This document shows positions 1 through 7,975 of a DNA stretch of 64,000 nucleotides, piece after piece. The stretch is taken from the NCBI GenBank assembly GCA_002840125.1, contig PGZF01000004.1:62001-126000 (forward strand), written 5' to 3'. The notes below the pieces were generated by a model. The model ran no database searches and was not told the origin of the DNA. It saw nothing but the letters and a program-made list of their open reading frames with translations. The translations under genes and the position numbers were made by a program. Numbering within the stretch: the stretch's first letter is position 1; each line of letters opens with the position of its first letter. Origin of the DNA: Gammaproteobacteria bacterium HGW-Gammaproteobacteria-15 (GTDB lineage Bacteria > Pseudomonadota > Gammaproteobacteria > Enterobacterales > Alteromonadaceae).

Positions 1-2
1 AG

Positions 3-86
3 AGACTTACCGAGATTGAACAGCAGTTAGCTGAACTGGATCTTAGAAAAAAACGACTAATAGAAATGTTATCTCAGGACGCATGA
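3..86 (+). CDS. C-terminal tail of an unidentified protein (5' end outside window)
   Basis: An open frame enters from the left edge and ends at TGA 84-86. The 27 visible residues are charged and heptad-like (IEQQLAELDLRKKRLIEML), typical of a terminal coiled coil. Too little is present to name the protein. It could also be a chance open frame, since only 28 codons are seen. Confidence 0.35.
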   Translation, partial: RLTEIEQQLAELDLRKKRLIEMLSQDA

Positions 87-377
87 TTATTGGCAGCCTA
101 TTGATGGCGGTACCTGAGGTCAAAGAGAGGCTATTGAATAAGATGTTGACTATTTCGCTGCCTGCTTTACAACGACAAAGACAAAAAGACAGAACAACAT
201 TTATGAAACCGCAGCAGATCGTAGGGGCAGGCCTCAGACCATAGGCCTAACCCTGCGTGCTGCGGTAAGAAAAAGAGAAAAATAGGGCAGGTAGCCCTGT
301 GTCTGTTGCCAACCTTTGACCAAAACCACTATGCACCATAAGATAGCTGCTACCTAACTCAACTAACAGAGTTCACC
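87..377. other. Intergenic stretch without a recognisable gene
   Basis: No open frame with protein-like composition and no strong hairpin followed by a T run was seen. The right part must hold the promoter of the FKBP gene, but no clear -35/-10 pair stands out. Confidence 0.4.
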
Positions 378-848
378 ATGAAAATTGCTTTGATTATCAT
401 TGTTCTTGCTTGCATCGCTTATTACTTCTACAACAACGCCAACAACCAGAAAGCCGCCGCGCTGAACCATGAAAAAGGCAGTGCATTTTTAGCTGAAAAC
501 AGTAAAAAAGACGGCGTAAAAACTACCGCTTCAGGCCTGCAATATGAAGTGTTACAAAGTGGCAGTGGCGAAAGTCATCCAACGGCCGGCAGCACAGTGC
601 GGGTGCATTACCACGGTACTCTGATTGACGGCACAGTATTCGATTCTTCAGTTGAGCGCGGCGAAACTATTTCTTTCCCGCTAAACCGTGTTATTCCCGG
701 CTGGACAGAAGGTTTACAGCTAATGAAAGTTGGCGATAAATTTCGCTTTTTTATTCCATCAGGCCTGGGCTACGGCGACCGCAGCACCGGCAAAATTCCG
801 GCAGGTTCGGTACTGATTTTTGATGTGGAATTATTTGAGATCCAATAA
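378..848 (+). CDS. FKBP-type peptidyl-prolyl cis-trans isomerase, membrane-anchored or exported
   Basis: The 156-residue protein has a hydrophobic N-terminal segment (residues 3-18, then YNNANN) that should act as an inner-membrane anchor or uncleaved signal, followed by one FKBP domain from about residue 50 to the end. FKBP pocket motifs are visible: VHYHGTLIDGTVFDSS, the VIPGW element and the YGDRSTGKIP loop ending in VLIFDVELFEI. The family catalyses proline isomerisation during folding, here probably on the periplasmic side. A chaperone dimerisation domain as in FkpA/Mip is absent, so it resembles the short FklB/FkbP type. It stands alone, converging on the TetR gene. Confidence 0.88.
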   Translation: MKIALIIIVLACIAYYFYNNANNQKAAALNHEKGSAFLAENSKKDGVKTTASGLQYEVLQSGSGESHPTAGSTVRVHYHGTLIDGTVFDSSVERGETISFPLNRVIPGWTEGLQLMKVGDKFRFFIPSGLGYGDRSTGKIPAGSVLIFDVELFEIQ

Positions 849-921
849 AGAACGCAAGCCTCGGGGGGCGGGCCTAATGCATGGCCCCCAATGCGCAGCT
901 CTCACTCATTAAGCCTTCACA

Positions 922-1509
922 TCAGCCCTTCACAAGAAACCCTGACGCGAGCAAATTAAATGCCTCCAGCGTTTTGGGCAGCATAGCCTGAGGATTAGCA
1001 CTGGACGCTATCCAGAGAGCAGCATTTAAGGCCGCGCCATTTAACAGCATGGCGGCTGCTTCAGGATCTACCGGCTTTAAAGTGCCATCTTTAATCAACT
1101 GTTCAATGGTGTTTCTGGTCGATTGCAGGCATTTATTCTGGCTTGGCCACTGCGACGGGTCACCCAGTACTGAGGGACCATCCAGCAACACAATGCGCTG
1201 TACTTCCGGGTCTAGTGCTTTTTCTATATAGGCCGCGCCTTCAGCCAGTAAACCTAGCCAGGCATCACCGGCTTTGGCTCCGACAGATTTCGCATATGCC
1301 GCCATTTCAGAATCTATCTGATCGACAACAGCAGCTAACAAACCACGTTTGTCGCCAAAGTTATGATACAGCGCGCCTCGGGTTAGCCCGGCTTCAGCAG
1401 TTAAACTATCCATAGAGGCCCCAGCATAACCCTGCTGCGCAAAGGCGCGCCTTGCAGAGGCAATCAGCTTGTCACGGTTTTCTGCCATCTTTGTTAATCG
1501 GGTGCTCAT
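922..1509 (-). CDS. TetR/AcrR-family transcriptional repressor
   Basis: The 195-residue protein has a classical TetR DNA-binding domain at residues 10-60: RDKLIASARRAFAQQGYAG, the helix-turn-helix SLTAEAGLTRGALYHNFGDK, then the ligand-binding helical domain. It is transcribed divergently from the Rid-family gene at 1699. The shared 190-bp gap carries three CATAC-N5-GTATG palindromes, so it most likely represses itself and the Rid gene. The ligand is unknown. The ATG start at 1509 gives a normal TetR N-terminus. Confidence 0.9.
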   Translation of the reverse strand: MSTRLTKMAENRDKLIASARRAFAQQGYAGASMDSLTAEAGLTRGALYHNFGDKRGLLAAVVDQIDSEMAAYAKSVGAKAGDAWLGLLAEGAAYIEKALDPEVQRIVLLDGPSVLGDPSQWPSQNKCLQSTRNTIEQLIKDGTLKPVDPEAAAMLLNGAALNAALWIASSANPQAMLPKTLEAFNLLASGFLVKG

Positions 1510-1524
1510 TCGATACTCCTGTCA

Positions 1525-1589
1525 CATACGGTATGTATGCCACTTGACATACGAGTTGTATGTGGCATATTCTATATACGCCTCGTATG
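1525..1589. promoter_or_regulatory. Three tandem TetR-operator-like palindromes
   Basis: Three copies of the half-site pair ATAC-N5-GTAT lie at 1526-1538, 1549-1561 and 1576-1588. The first two extend to CATAC-N5-GTATG. Centre spacing is 23 and 27 bp. They fill the region between the divergent TetR and Rid genes, where both promoters must lie. TetR proteins bind palindromes of this size, so these are the probable operators. Confidence 0.75.
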
Positions 1590-1698
1590 TTAAACTAATT
1601 CAGCATGCAGGACCATTCAAACCCAAAATATTGTGCATCGTTATGTCTGTTTGCACAGCTTTGCAGCCAATTTGACTACTTCCAAAGAGAACTATGAA

Positions 1699-2091
1699 AT
1701 GACGAAAAGAGAAGCCATTTTTCCAGCCAACAGACATGCACTTTATGAAGAGCATGGTTATTCCGCAGCAATTCGCTCAGGCGATTTGCTGTTCGTTTCC
1801 GGCCAGGTTGGCAGTCGGGCAGACGGCAGCCCTGAAGCGGATTTCGAACTTCAGGTTGAGCTGGCTTTTGAGAATCTCAAAGCCACTTTAGCTGCAGCAG
1901 GTTGCGGTTTTGATGATATTGTCGATGTCACCACTTTTCATACCGATCCACAACATCAATTCGGCACCATTATGAAAGTGAAACAAAAGATCTTTGGTGC
2001 ACCGCCTTATCCAAACTGGACCGCAGTGGGAGTAACCTGGTTATCGGGCTTTGATTTTGAGATCAAGGTGATAGCCCGGATTCCGGGCTGA
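1699..2091 (+). CDS. Rid-family (YjgF/YER057c/UK114) protein
   Basis: A 130-residue single-domain Rid protein (SGDLLFVSGQVG, AFENLKATLAAAGCGFDDIVDVTTF, PPYPNWTAVGV, FEIKVIARIPG). The start at 1699 is chosen because it follows an AAAGAGA ribosome site by eight bases and begins the Rid fold; an in-frame ATG at 1633 would add 22 unlike residues. True RidA hydrolyses reactive enamines/imines with a conserved Arg in the VARLP motif. Here that position reads VTWLSG, so the arginine is missing and the activity may differ (another Rid subfamily). Probably controlled by the divergent TetR gene. Confidence 0.88.
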   Translation: MTKREAIFPANRHALYEEHGYSAAIRSGDLLFVSGQVGSRADGSPEADFELQVELAFENLKATLAAAGCGFDDIVDVTTFHTDPQHQFGTIMKVKQKIFGAPPYPNWTAVGVTWLSGFDFEIKVIARIPG

Positions 2092-2107
2092 TAAAACTTA
2101 TACCCTC

Positions 2108-2134
2108 AAACAGCCAGCAACTAGTTGGCTGTTT
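2108..2134 (+). terminator. Intrinsic terminator after the Rid gene
   Basis: AAACAGCCA (2108-2116) pairs with TGGCTGTTT (2126-2134) around a nine-base loop and runs into a T tract ending at 2138. It overlaps the last codons of the converging cytochrome b561 gene. Confidence 0.8.
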
Positions 2135-2714
2135 TTTTAGGGCCTAACATTTTTAGTAAAGTGCGATCTTTTAGTTTCAGGTGATGATAAAACGCGGCGG
2201 CTGCATGGCCGAGAATTAATAGCCATACCACATAGGCTCCGCCTTGTTTATGGATAAAATCTATCGGCGCTTCAAACTGCTCAAAGCTCAGGCCCATACC
2301 ATTGGCTACCACAGTCTGAAATAACCAGGTGTCTTCAAATTTGGGTATGTCGAACAGGAAAAAAAATTCAGTGGCTACCCCGGTACCCAGATAACCGGTT
2401 AGCGGCATAACAATTAATACGCCATATAAAGCAATATGCCCCAGATGCGCAGCTTTATGCATTAAGGCCGAGCCTGGTTCTGGCTGAGGTTGCGGGTTAG
2501 TTAAGCGCCAATACACCCTTAATACCACTAACACCGCAATAGTTACGCCAAAAGACAGGTGCAGTTGCAGTGCTGTCCAGTTTTCCGGCGTGCGCGCTTC
2601 GGTAAACCATTGCCGGTAGTAAACGCTGATATAAGCCAGCAAAAACAGCAGGGCGGTTAGCCAGTGCAGCGCTCTGGCGACATAACCATAGTGGGAGGCG
2701 GAGTTTCTAAGCAC
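2121..2714 (-). CDS. Cytochrome b561-family membrane protein
   Basis: About 197 residues with four transmembrane helices and the haem-ligand histidines of the bacterial b561/YodB type: ALHWLTALLF in helix 1, LHLSFGVTIAVL in helix 2, HLGHIALYGVLIV in helix 3 and LILGHAAAAFYHHLKLKD near the end. It should carry two b haems and move electrons between quinol and a periplasmic acceptor. I place the start at GTG 2714, just after an ACAGGA ribosome site, giving MLRNSASHYGYVARALHW as in relatives. A longer frame from TTG 2792 would add 26 residues that do not look like this family. Confidence 0.85.
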   Translation of the reverse strand: MLRNSASHYGYVARALHWLTALLFLLAYISVYYRQWFTEARTPENWTALQLHLSFGVTIAVLVVLRVYWRLTNPQPQPEPGSALMHKAAHLGHIALYGVLIVMPLTGYLGTGVATEFFFLFDIPKFEDTWLFQTVVANGMGLSFEQFEAPIDFIHKQGGAYVVWLLILGHAAAAFYHHLKLKDRTLLKMLGPKKTAN

Positions 2715-2865
2715 TGGGTATCCTGTTAAACAGAAGTAGCGGTTAGTGTGTTTAAAAGCACAGGATAAATAAAACACATTTTTTGAAGACAATGCTTTAA
2801 ATTATCGAACCATGCAGCAAAATGCGCCAGCCTGCCCGGAATTTAAGTACAGGCAGGTCTGTGCT

Positions 2866-3792
2866 TTACAGGGCTTTGCTGCTACCCAGCAAAAAGGTCA
2901 GTGGCAGGTGCAACCGCTCTGCCCAGGCATTTTCGCTGTGTTCGGCGCCGTCAAAGCGCAGGGTTTGCCAGTTGGTATTGGTGTAACCTTTGCTGGCAAT
3001 AATGGCATCGGCCTGAGCCTGCAGCGGCTGGTACCAGGAGTCCAGCGTGGCGGTGCCGTAGTCAAAATACAGTTTGTGCTTACCGGCTTCCGGCAATTTG
3101 TCGCGCAGATAGGCAAAAAACTGTGCCGGGACCGGGTTGTCCTGTTGCTCAAAACTGCCGGGCCAATGGGTAGATAAACAGGCCGCACCGCCAAATACCT
3201 CTGGGTATTCGCTAATGGCATACAGCGAAATTAACCCGCCCATGCTGGAGCCCATAACAAACGTATTGGCGGCATCGGTATGCACGGCATAGCGGCTGTC
3301 GATATAGGGTTTTAGCTCTTGTACCAAAAACTTAAGGTAGTTATCTGAGTAAACCGGCTGGCTAAACAACGAAGCTTGCTGCGCCGGGGTGTTTTGATAC
3401 AACGCTTGTTGTTGCTCTGCGGTTAAGGCCATAAATGGCTGCTGCGGAAAATATTCACTGTGGCGGTGCGGGCCTGCGTTAAAAATACCTACCACAATAA
3501 AAGGCCGGGTTTTGCCTTCTGCCATCAGCGCGGCGGCAACTTCATCGACCCGCCATTCCTGTTGGTTCCAGCTGTTGCTGCCGTCAAACAGCATCTGGCC
3601 GTCGTGCATATACACTACGGCGTGCTTTTTCTTGCCGTTGTAGCCTTCAGGCAGCCAGATATCAATGTGCCGTGGCGGTACAAACTCAGAATGAAAATTT
3701 TGCAGCCGCTCAATACTGCCAGAGCTGACTTTGGGCAATTTGGCAAAAGCCGAGCAACTTAAAATAAATAATAACAGCGCAAGAAGTTTCAT
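2866..3792 (-). CDS. Exported esterase of the Fes/EstD-like alpha/beta-hydrolase family
   Basis: 308 residues with an N-terminal signal peptide (MKLLALLLFILSCSAFA) followed by a putative-esterase (PF00756-type) fold. The nucleophile elbow GSSMGG places the catalytic serine at residue 183; VVYMHDGQMLFDG forms the oxyanion side, and HSENAW near residue 290 supplies a candidate histidine. Family members cleave esters of siderophores, feruloyl esters or S-formylglutathione; the substrate cannot be told here. The secreted form and position outside any siderophore operon make a carbohydrate or feruloyl ester plausible. It is monocistronic. Confidence 0.82.
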   Translation of the reverse strand: MKLLALLLFILSCSAFAKLPKVSSGSIERLQNFHSEFVPPRHIDIWLPEGYNGKKKHAVVYMHDGQMLFDGSNSWNQQEWRVDEVAAALMAEGKTRPFIVVGIFNAGPHRHSEYFPQQPFMALTAEQQQALYQNTPAQQASLFSQPVYSDNYLKFLVQELKPYIDSRYAVHTDAANTFVMGSSMGGLISLYAISEYPEVFGGAACLSTHWPGSFEQQDNPVPAQFFAYLRDKLPEAGKHKLYFDYGTATLDSWYQPLQAQADAIIASKGYTNTNWQTLRFDGAEHSENAWAERLHLPLTFLLGSSKAL

Positions 3793-3921
3793 AACGGCAG
3801 AGCAGGCAGTGTTGAAGGTGCCTTATTTTAGCTCAAAGCCACCAAACAACCTACAGCTGAAGATAAAGCAGATAGCAAAACCGGCCCTGTGCTTAGTTTA
3901 GTTTAGCCGGGCCGGAATGGG

Positions 3922-4467
3922 TTAACGCGCCAGTTGTTGCTGCCATTTGGCCAGTGCATCCAGTTGTTTGCGCACCATGCCCTGTATTTTTTCATCAGTC
4001 AGATTGCCATCGTTGTCAAAGCTGCCGGTAAAGGCGTTGGCAAACACCTCTGGCTGGTTTAGCGGGTACAAATTCACATACACACATACCTGACGCAGAT
4101 GATATTGCGCCCGGCTGGAGCCCATGCCGCCGCCGGCGCCCATAATGGCCACAGGTTTGCCAGTTAACAGCTGATTGTCTGGCTCGCGCGAGGCCCAGTC
4201 AATGGCATTTTTCAGCGCCGGGGCCAGCGAGTAGTTGTATTCCGGGCAGCCAAATAGCAAGGCATCGGCTTCGGCAATTTGTTTTAGCAGCTGTTTTACT
4301 GCGGCGGGTTTTTCAGCCAGGTCAGCATTGTAAAACGGCACTTCCAGCAGATCGGCCAGATGAATTTTCATGCCATCCGGCGCGTGCGCCTGGGCATAAC
4401 GCAATAGCCCGCGGTTAGTGGATTTTGCCCGTAAACTGCCACAAATGGCCAGCACATTAATACTCAT
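3922..4467 (-). CDS. NAD(P)H-dependent FMN reductase / quinone reductase (YieF/ChrR-like)
   Basis: 181 residues with a flavodoxin-like fold: the FMN phosphate loop CGSLRAKSTNRGLL at the N-terminus, the GCPEYNYSLAPALKNAIDWAS signature around residue 75-95 and the GAGGGMGSSRAQYHLRQV segment. The family reduces FMN, quinones or chromate with NAD(P)H in the cytoplasm. The ATG at 4467 sits seven bases after a GGAG site; an in-frame TTG two codons earlier is less likely. It is divergent from the pirin gene, a common pairing in proteobacteria that suggests joint oxidative or electrophile stress control. Confidence 0.87.
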   Translation of the reverse strand: MSINVLAICGSLRAKSTNRGLLRYAQAHAPDGMKIHLADLLEVPFYNADLAEKPAAVKQLLKQIAEADALLFGCPEYNYSLAPALKNAIDWASREPDNQLLTGKPVAIMGAGGGMGSSRAQYHLRQVCVYVNLYPLNQPEVFANAFTGSFDNDGNLTDEKIQGMVRKQLDALAKWQQQLAR

Positions 4468-4644
4468 AATCAACTCCGTAAGTAAGGGTTTTAGTGGTGT
4501 CGTTCAACGTTAGTGTAGCTTATGGTGGCATTGGCGGGCTTTGGTTCAAAAAAACTGAATATTGAGTCCAAATTATTCCGCTTTTGTCGCCAGGGTGCCG
4601 GCGATAAGCTAGAGCCAACTAAAGACATAAGCGGGAGAAAGACA

Positions 4645-5334
4645 ATGTTTGATATACGTTACGCTAAAGAGCGCGGTAAAGCCGATTTTGGCTGGTTGCA
4701 AAGCCAGCATACGTTTTCGTTTGGCAGTTACTATGATCCGGCGCAAATGGGTTTTTCGGCGCTACGGGTAATTAACGACGATTGTGTGGCACCCGGTGCC
4801 GGGTTTGATACCCACGGCCATAAAGATATGGAGATTTTAAGCCTGGTGCTGTCGGGCCGGATTGCGCATAAAGATTCAGCCGGTAATACCGAAATATTGC
4901 CAGCCGGCGAGTTTCAGCTGATGAGTGCCGGTAAAGGTATTTACCATAGCGAGTTTAATGCCAGTAAGCAGGACGAACTGACCTTTTTGCAAATATGGCT
5001 GCAGCCAAACCAGTTTGGCGGCGAGCCGGGTTATCAGCAAAAAGACTTTGGCCAAAAGCCGGGCCTCACGCTGGTATTATCACCGGATGGCCGTGATGGC
5101 AGTTTAACCGTGCTGCAGGATGCACTGTTATATCAGCTGATTTTGCCAACAGCGGCACAGCAACAGCTGGATATTGCGCCTGGCCGCAAAGTGTATATTC
5201 ACCTGATAACCGGTGAACTGGATGTTGCCGGGCATACGCTACAAAGCGGTGACGGTATAAAAATCAGTGAGCAAACTGCACTGCAACTTACTGCCAGCAC
5301 CGCCGCCAAGGCGCTGATTTTCGACCTGCCATAA
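4645..5334 (+). CDS. Pirin-family protein (bicupin, possible quercetin dioxygenase)
   Basis: 229 residues. The N-terminal cupin has the pirin metal site: GFDTHGHKDMEI (two histidines) and GIYHSEFN (His-x-Glu). A second, weaker cupin follows to the C-terminus. Bacterial pirins have been reported as quercetin 2,3-dioxygenases or as regulators of central metabolism; which applies cannot be told. The ATG at 4645 follows GGGAGA by six bases and begins MFDIRYAKERGKADFGWL, the usual pirin start; the open frame extends 41 unrelated residues upstream. Divergent from the FMN reductase. Confidence 0.9.
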   Translation: MFDIRYAKERGKADFGWLQSQHTFSFGSYYDPAQMGFSALRVINDDCVAPGAGFDTHGHKDMEILSLVLSGRIAHKDSAGNTEILPAGEFQLMSAGKGIYHSEFNASKQDELTFLQIWLQPNQFGGEPGYQQKDFGQKPGLTLVLSPDGRDGSLTVLQDALLYQLILPTAAQQQLDIAPGRKVYIHLITGELDVAGHTLQSGDGIKISEQTALQLTASTAAKALIFDLP

Positions 5335-5359
5335 ACCTCTGGTTGTGTAACCGCCAGCC

Positions 5360-5408
5360 TGGCTTGCTTATTGTTTATTACGCAGTGAGCAAGCCATTTA
5401 TTTTTTAT
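5360..5408 (+). terminator. Probable terminator after the pirin gene
   Basis: TGGCTTGCT (5360-5368) pairs with AGCAAGCCA (5388-5396) across a 19-base loop and is followed by a T-rich run (5397-5408). The long loop lowers confidence. Confidence 0.5.
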
Positions 5409-5576
5409 GATTAGCCGCTAACAATAACATGATGATGCATATCCCTTTTGTGTTGATTATTCAGCCACTATAAAGGCTCAGCGGCGCAATATCGGGTTTT
5501 TGTACTGGTAAAGCGCTGTTGATTAGCTAAGTTATATGCTGGCGGTCAACATTGCCTGACACATTAGGGAAACATA

Positions 5577-6050
5577 ATGTTAAAGCAGAGTTTGACTAAA
5601 AATTTAACTAAAGGTTTGGCTGTAACGGCCGCAATAATGCTGGCTGCAGGTTGTGACAATGCCGCTAAGCAGACGGAAAATAGCGAACCTGCGCAAAGTG
5701 TCACCCAACTGGCAGATGCTACGCACAATGCGCGTACCAGCCTGGATTGGGCCGGTACTTATCAGGGCATGTTGCCCTGTGCCGACTGCGAAGGCATTAA
5801 TACCAAGGTAACATTAAATACAGATGGCAGCTATCAGCTGGAGCGGGTGTATGTAGGGAAATCGGCTCAGGTATTTACCGAGCAGGGCGTATTTAACTGG
5901 AGCGACATCGGCAGCACTGTTTTGTTGGAAGCTGAGCAGCCGGTACAATTCTTTGTGGCAGAAAATCAGTTGTTTATGCTTGATAAGCAAGGAAAGCGCA
6001 TTGAAGGTGATTTAGCGGCACGCTATCGCCTGCAGAAACTAACGGAGTAA
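5577..6050 (+). CDS. NlpE-like lipoprotein
   Basis: 157 residues with a lipoprotein signal ending in LAAGC (Cys26) and one NlpE N-terminal domain: YQGMLPCADCEGINTKVTL, with the CxxC pair, then GSYQLERVY. In Escherichia coli NlpE is an outer-membrane lipoprotein that signals surface contact, redox and lipoprotein-traffic stress to the Cpx system. This copy lacks the C-terminal OB-fold domain of E. coli NlpE and corresponds to the shorter NlpE/copper-resistance family. It is followed after three bases by the solute-binding protein gene, so the two are co-transcribed. Confidence 0.85.
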   Translation: MLKQSLTKNLTKGLAVTAAIMLAAGCDNAAKQTENSEPAQSVTQLADATHNARTSLDWAGTYQGMLPCADCEGINTKVTLNTDGSYQLERVYVGKSAQVFTEQGVFNWSDIGSTVLLEAEQPVQFFVAENQLFMLDKQGKRIEGDLAARYRLQKLTE

Positions 6051-6053
6051 AGA

Positions 6054-6791
6054 ATGAAGTTTGGGCTGTTATTATTGTTGGCAGTATTAAGCATGGAAGG
6101 GGCAATAGCACAGCCGAAGACAGGAAAACTGATCATTCATCACCCTCAGTTCCCACCTTTTATTTATCTTAACGGCCGCTCAGATCAGATAAGCGGTATT
6201 TTGCCTGAGTTGTTCGAACCGTTCTTCCGTCAGCAGAAAATCAGCAGCCGCTATGTATTTAATAACCCGCTACGCGCCGAGCAGGCATTGTATCAGGGCG
6301 AAATTGATGCCATGTTTGTTAACCCTGCCTGGTTAAGCCAGCCAGACGCATTAATATTTTCAGATGCGGTACTCAGTTACGACGATTACCTGTTTAGTTT
6401 AAGGCCTGAAGATGCGGTAATGGATTTAACCACGGCGCGGCAACTGCGGATCTGTACCCGCGAGCATTATATATACCCTGAGCTTGAGCCGTACTTTAAC
6501 CAGCAGGGTTTTATCAGGGTGGATGCCTCCAGCCAGGAGGCGCAGCTGAAGATGTTGCTGAACGAGCGTTGTGACTTAGCCTACATGAACGACATTATTG
6601 CGCGCTGGCTAATGCAGCAGCAATTACAGCAAGCCACGCTATACCCGTTAGCACAGGCCGTTGCTAAAGCCAGTATCAGTTTAAGCCTGCACCCTAAATG
6701 GCGGGGGTTATTACCGGCACTCAACCAGTTTATTTTGCAGCAACAGCAAAGTGGCGCGGTGCAACAGGCCGTGTTGCGCCACCTTAACTAA
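6054..6791 (+). CDS. Periplasmic solute-binding-protein-like protein (SBP family 3 fold)
   Basis: 245 residues with a signal peptide (MKFGLLLLLAVLSMEGAIA). The rest matches the family-3 amino-acid-binding-protein pattern: IIHHPQFPPFIYL, a lobe-crossing GEIDAMFVNPAW motif, and NERCDLAYMNDIIARW late. No permease or ATPase is nearby. Stand-alone proteins of this kind are common in Alteromonadales and their role is unknown; they may act as binding sensors rather than ABC components. Co-transcribed with the NlpE-like gene. The 3' end lies two bases from the convergent NamZ gene. Confidence 0.75.
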   Translation: MKFGLLLLLAVLSMEGAIAQPKTGKLIIHHPQFPPFIYLNGRSDQISGILPELFEPFFRQQKISSRYVFNNPLRAEQALYQGEIDAMFVNPAWLSQPDALIFSDAVLSYDDYLFSLRPEDAVMDLTTARQLRICTREHYIYPELEPYFNQQGFIRVDASSQEAQLKMLLNERCDLAYMNDIIARWLMQQQLQQATLYPLAQAVAKASISLSLHPKWRGLLPALNQFILQQQQSGAVQQAVLRHLN

Positions 6792-6793
6792 GC

Positions 6794-7975
6794 TTACGGA
6801 TACAGCAGGTAAGGTTGGCGCTGCTGTTTAAACTGCTGCAATGTGCTTTGCCAGCTGGCGCGTATTTGCTGTTCGGTTTGCCCCTGTTCAATTTGCAAGC
6901 GTAACTGATCAGTGCCGGCCAGTTTGTCCATAAAGTTAGCCGAAGTGAAAAACACTTCATCGTGCTGTTTAAATAACGCATGCCAGCGTAACAAGTACTG
7001 TAAATTCAGCCCCTGTGCTTTGGCCTGGCGTAAATCTTCGCCTAACAGTACTTTGTCCATCAGCGGTGGGGTTAACGCAGCACCGGGCGTGGATACCGGC
7101 ATAAACTGAAAGCCGGACGGGCCAAATTTGTCATAACCAATCACCTGAAACGGAAACTCCGTGCCGCGGCCGATACTCAGTGGCGTGGCTTCAAAAAAGC
7201 CCAAAGATGGATACAGCGCTATGGCCTGATCATTGGGCAGGTTCGGGCTGGGCTTTACCGGTAACGAATAAGGCTGACTGCGCTGATAACCGCTTAGCGG
7301 CACGACATGCAGTTGCAGTTTATCGGCGTTGGCAATCCAGTGCTCGCCTTTAATCATCTGTGCCAGCTCGGCCACTGTCATACCGTGCAGCAGCGGGATA
7401 GGGTGCATGCCAACGAAAGACTGAAAGGCGCTGTCCAGCACAGGGCCATCTGTATAGGCGCCATTCGGGTTGGGCCGGTCCAGCACCAGCATGGCTACGT
7501 TATGCTCGGCTGCGGCTTCCATCATATAGTGCATAGAACTGATATAGGTGTAGTAACGCACGCCTACATCCTGAATATCAAAAATAACGATATCCAGCTC
7601 CTGCATCTGCTGGGCTGAGGGCTTTTTGCTGGCACCGTACAACGACAGCAGCGGTAAACCGGTTTTGCTGTCAGTACTGTTTTTTACACTGGCGCCGGCG
7701 TCATAGTCGCCACGAAAGCCATGCTCAGGCGCAAAAATACTGACAATATTCACCTTGTTGGCCAGCAGTACGTCAACCAGATGTTGCTGTTCGACCAGCG
7801 AAGTTTGGTTTACCAGCACGCCGACGCGTTTGCCCTCCAGCAGCGGCAGGTACTGTTGCAACTGCTCAGCACCGGTTTGCAGCTCTGCTTCGGCCTGCTG
7901 CGCGCCAGGGCGTTCTGCGTCGGGCTGGCAAGCCAGCAGACAGCAGCTTAGCAGCAGCAACAGTAGCGGTTTCAT
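6794..7975 (-). CDS. namZ: Exo-beta-N-acetylmuramidase NamZ-like lipoprotein (DUF1343, GH171)
   Basis: 393 residues. The N-terminus (MKPLLLLLLSCCLLAC) is a lipoprotein signal with Cys16. The body is DUF1343: GKRVGVLVNQTSLV, IFAPEHGFRGDYDAGA, DIQDVGVRYYTYISS, LDRPNP, and GRGTEFPFQVIG. The Bacillus subtilis member NamZ (YbbC) removes MurNAc from the non-reducing end of peptidoglycan fragments. Here it is last in an operon behind murQ (4-bp ATGA overlap), a BadF kinase and a sodium/solute symporter, and a NagZ-like hydrolase lies across the divergent promoter. The grouping matches the MurNAc-scavenging set of B. subtilis, with the enzyme probably facing the periplasm. Confidence 0.88.
   Translation of the reverse strand: MKPLLLLLLSCCLLACQPDAERPGAQQAEAELQTGAEQLQQYLPLLEGKRVGVLVNQTSLVEQQHLVDVLLANKVNIVSIFAPEHGFRGDYDAGASVKNSTDSKTGLPLLSLYGASKKPSAQQMQELDIVIFDIQDVGVRYYTYISSMHYMMEAAAEHNVAMLVLDRPNPNGAYTDGPVLDSAFQSFVGMHPIPLLHGMTVAELAQMIKGEHWIANADKLQLHVVPLSGYQRSQPYSLPVKPSPNLPNDQAIALYPSLGFFEATPLSIGRGTEFPFQVIGYDKFGPSGFQFMPVSTPGAALTPPLMDKVLLGEDLRQAKAQGLNLQYLLRWHALFKQHDEVFFTSANFMDKLAGTDQLRLQIEQGQTEQQIRASWQSTLQQFKQQRQPYLLYP

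Noticed and set aside
870-887. GGGCC-N8-GGCCC hairpin between the FKBP and TetR genes
   Set aside because: Five-base stem without a T run; not enough to call a terminator.
4522-4644. Upstream extension of the pirin gene
   Set aside because: No similarity to pirin; a good ribosome site precedes the ATG at 4645.
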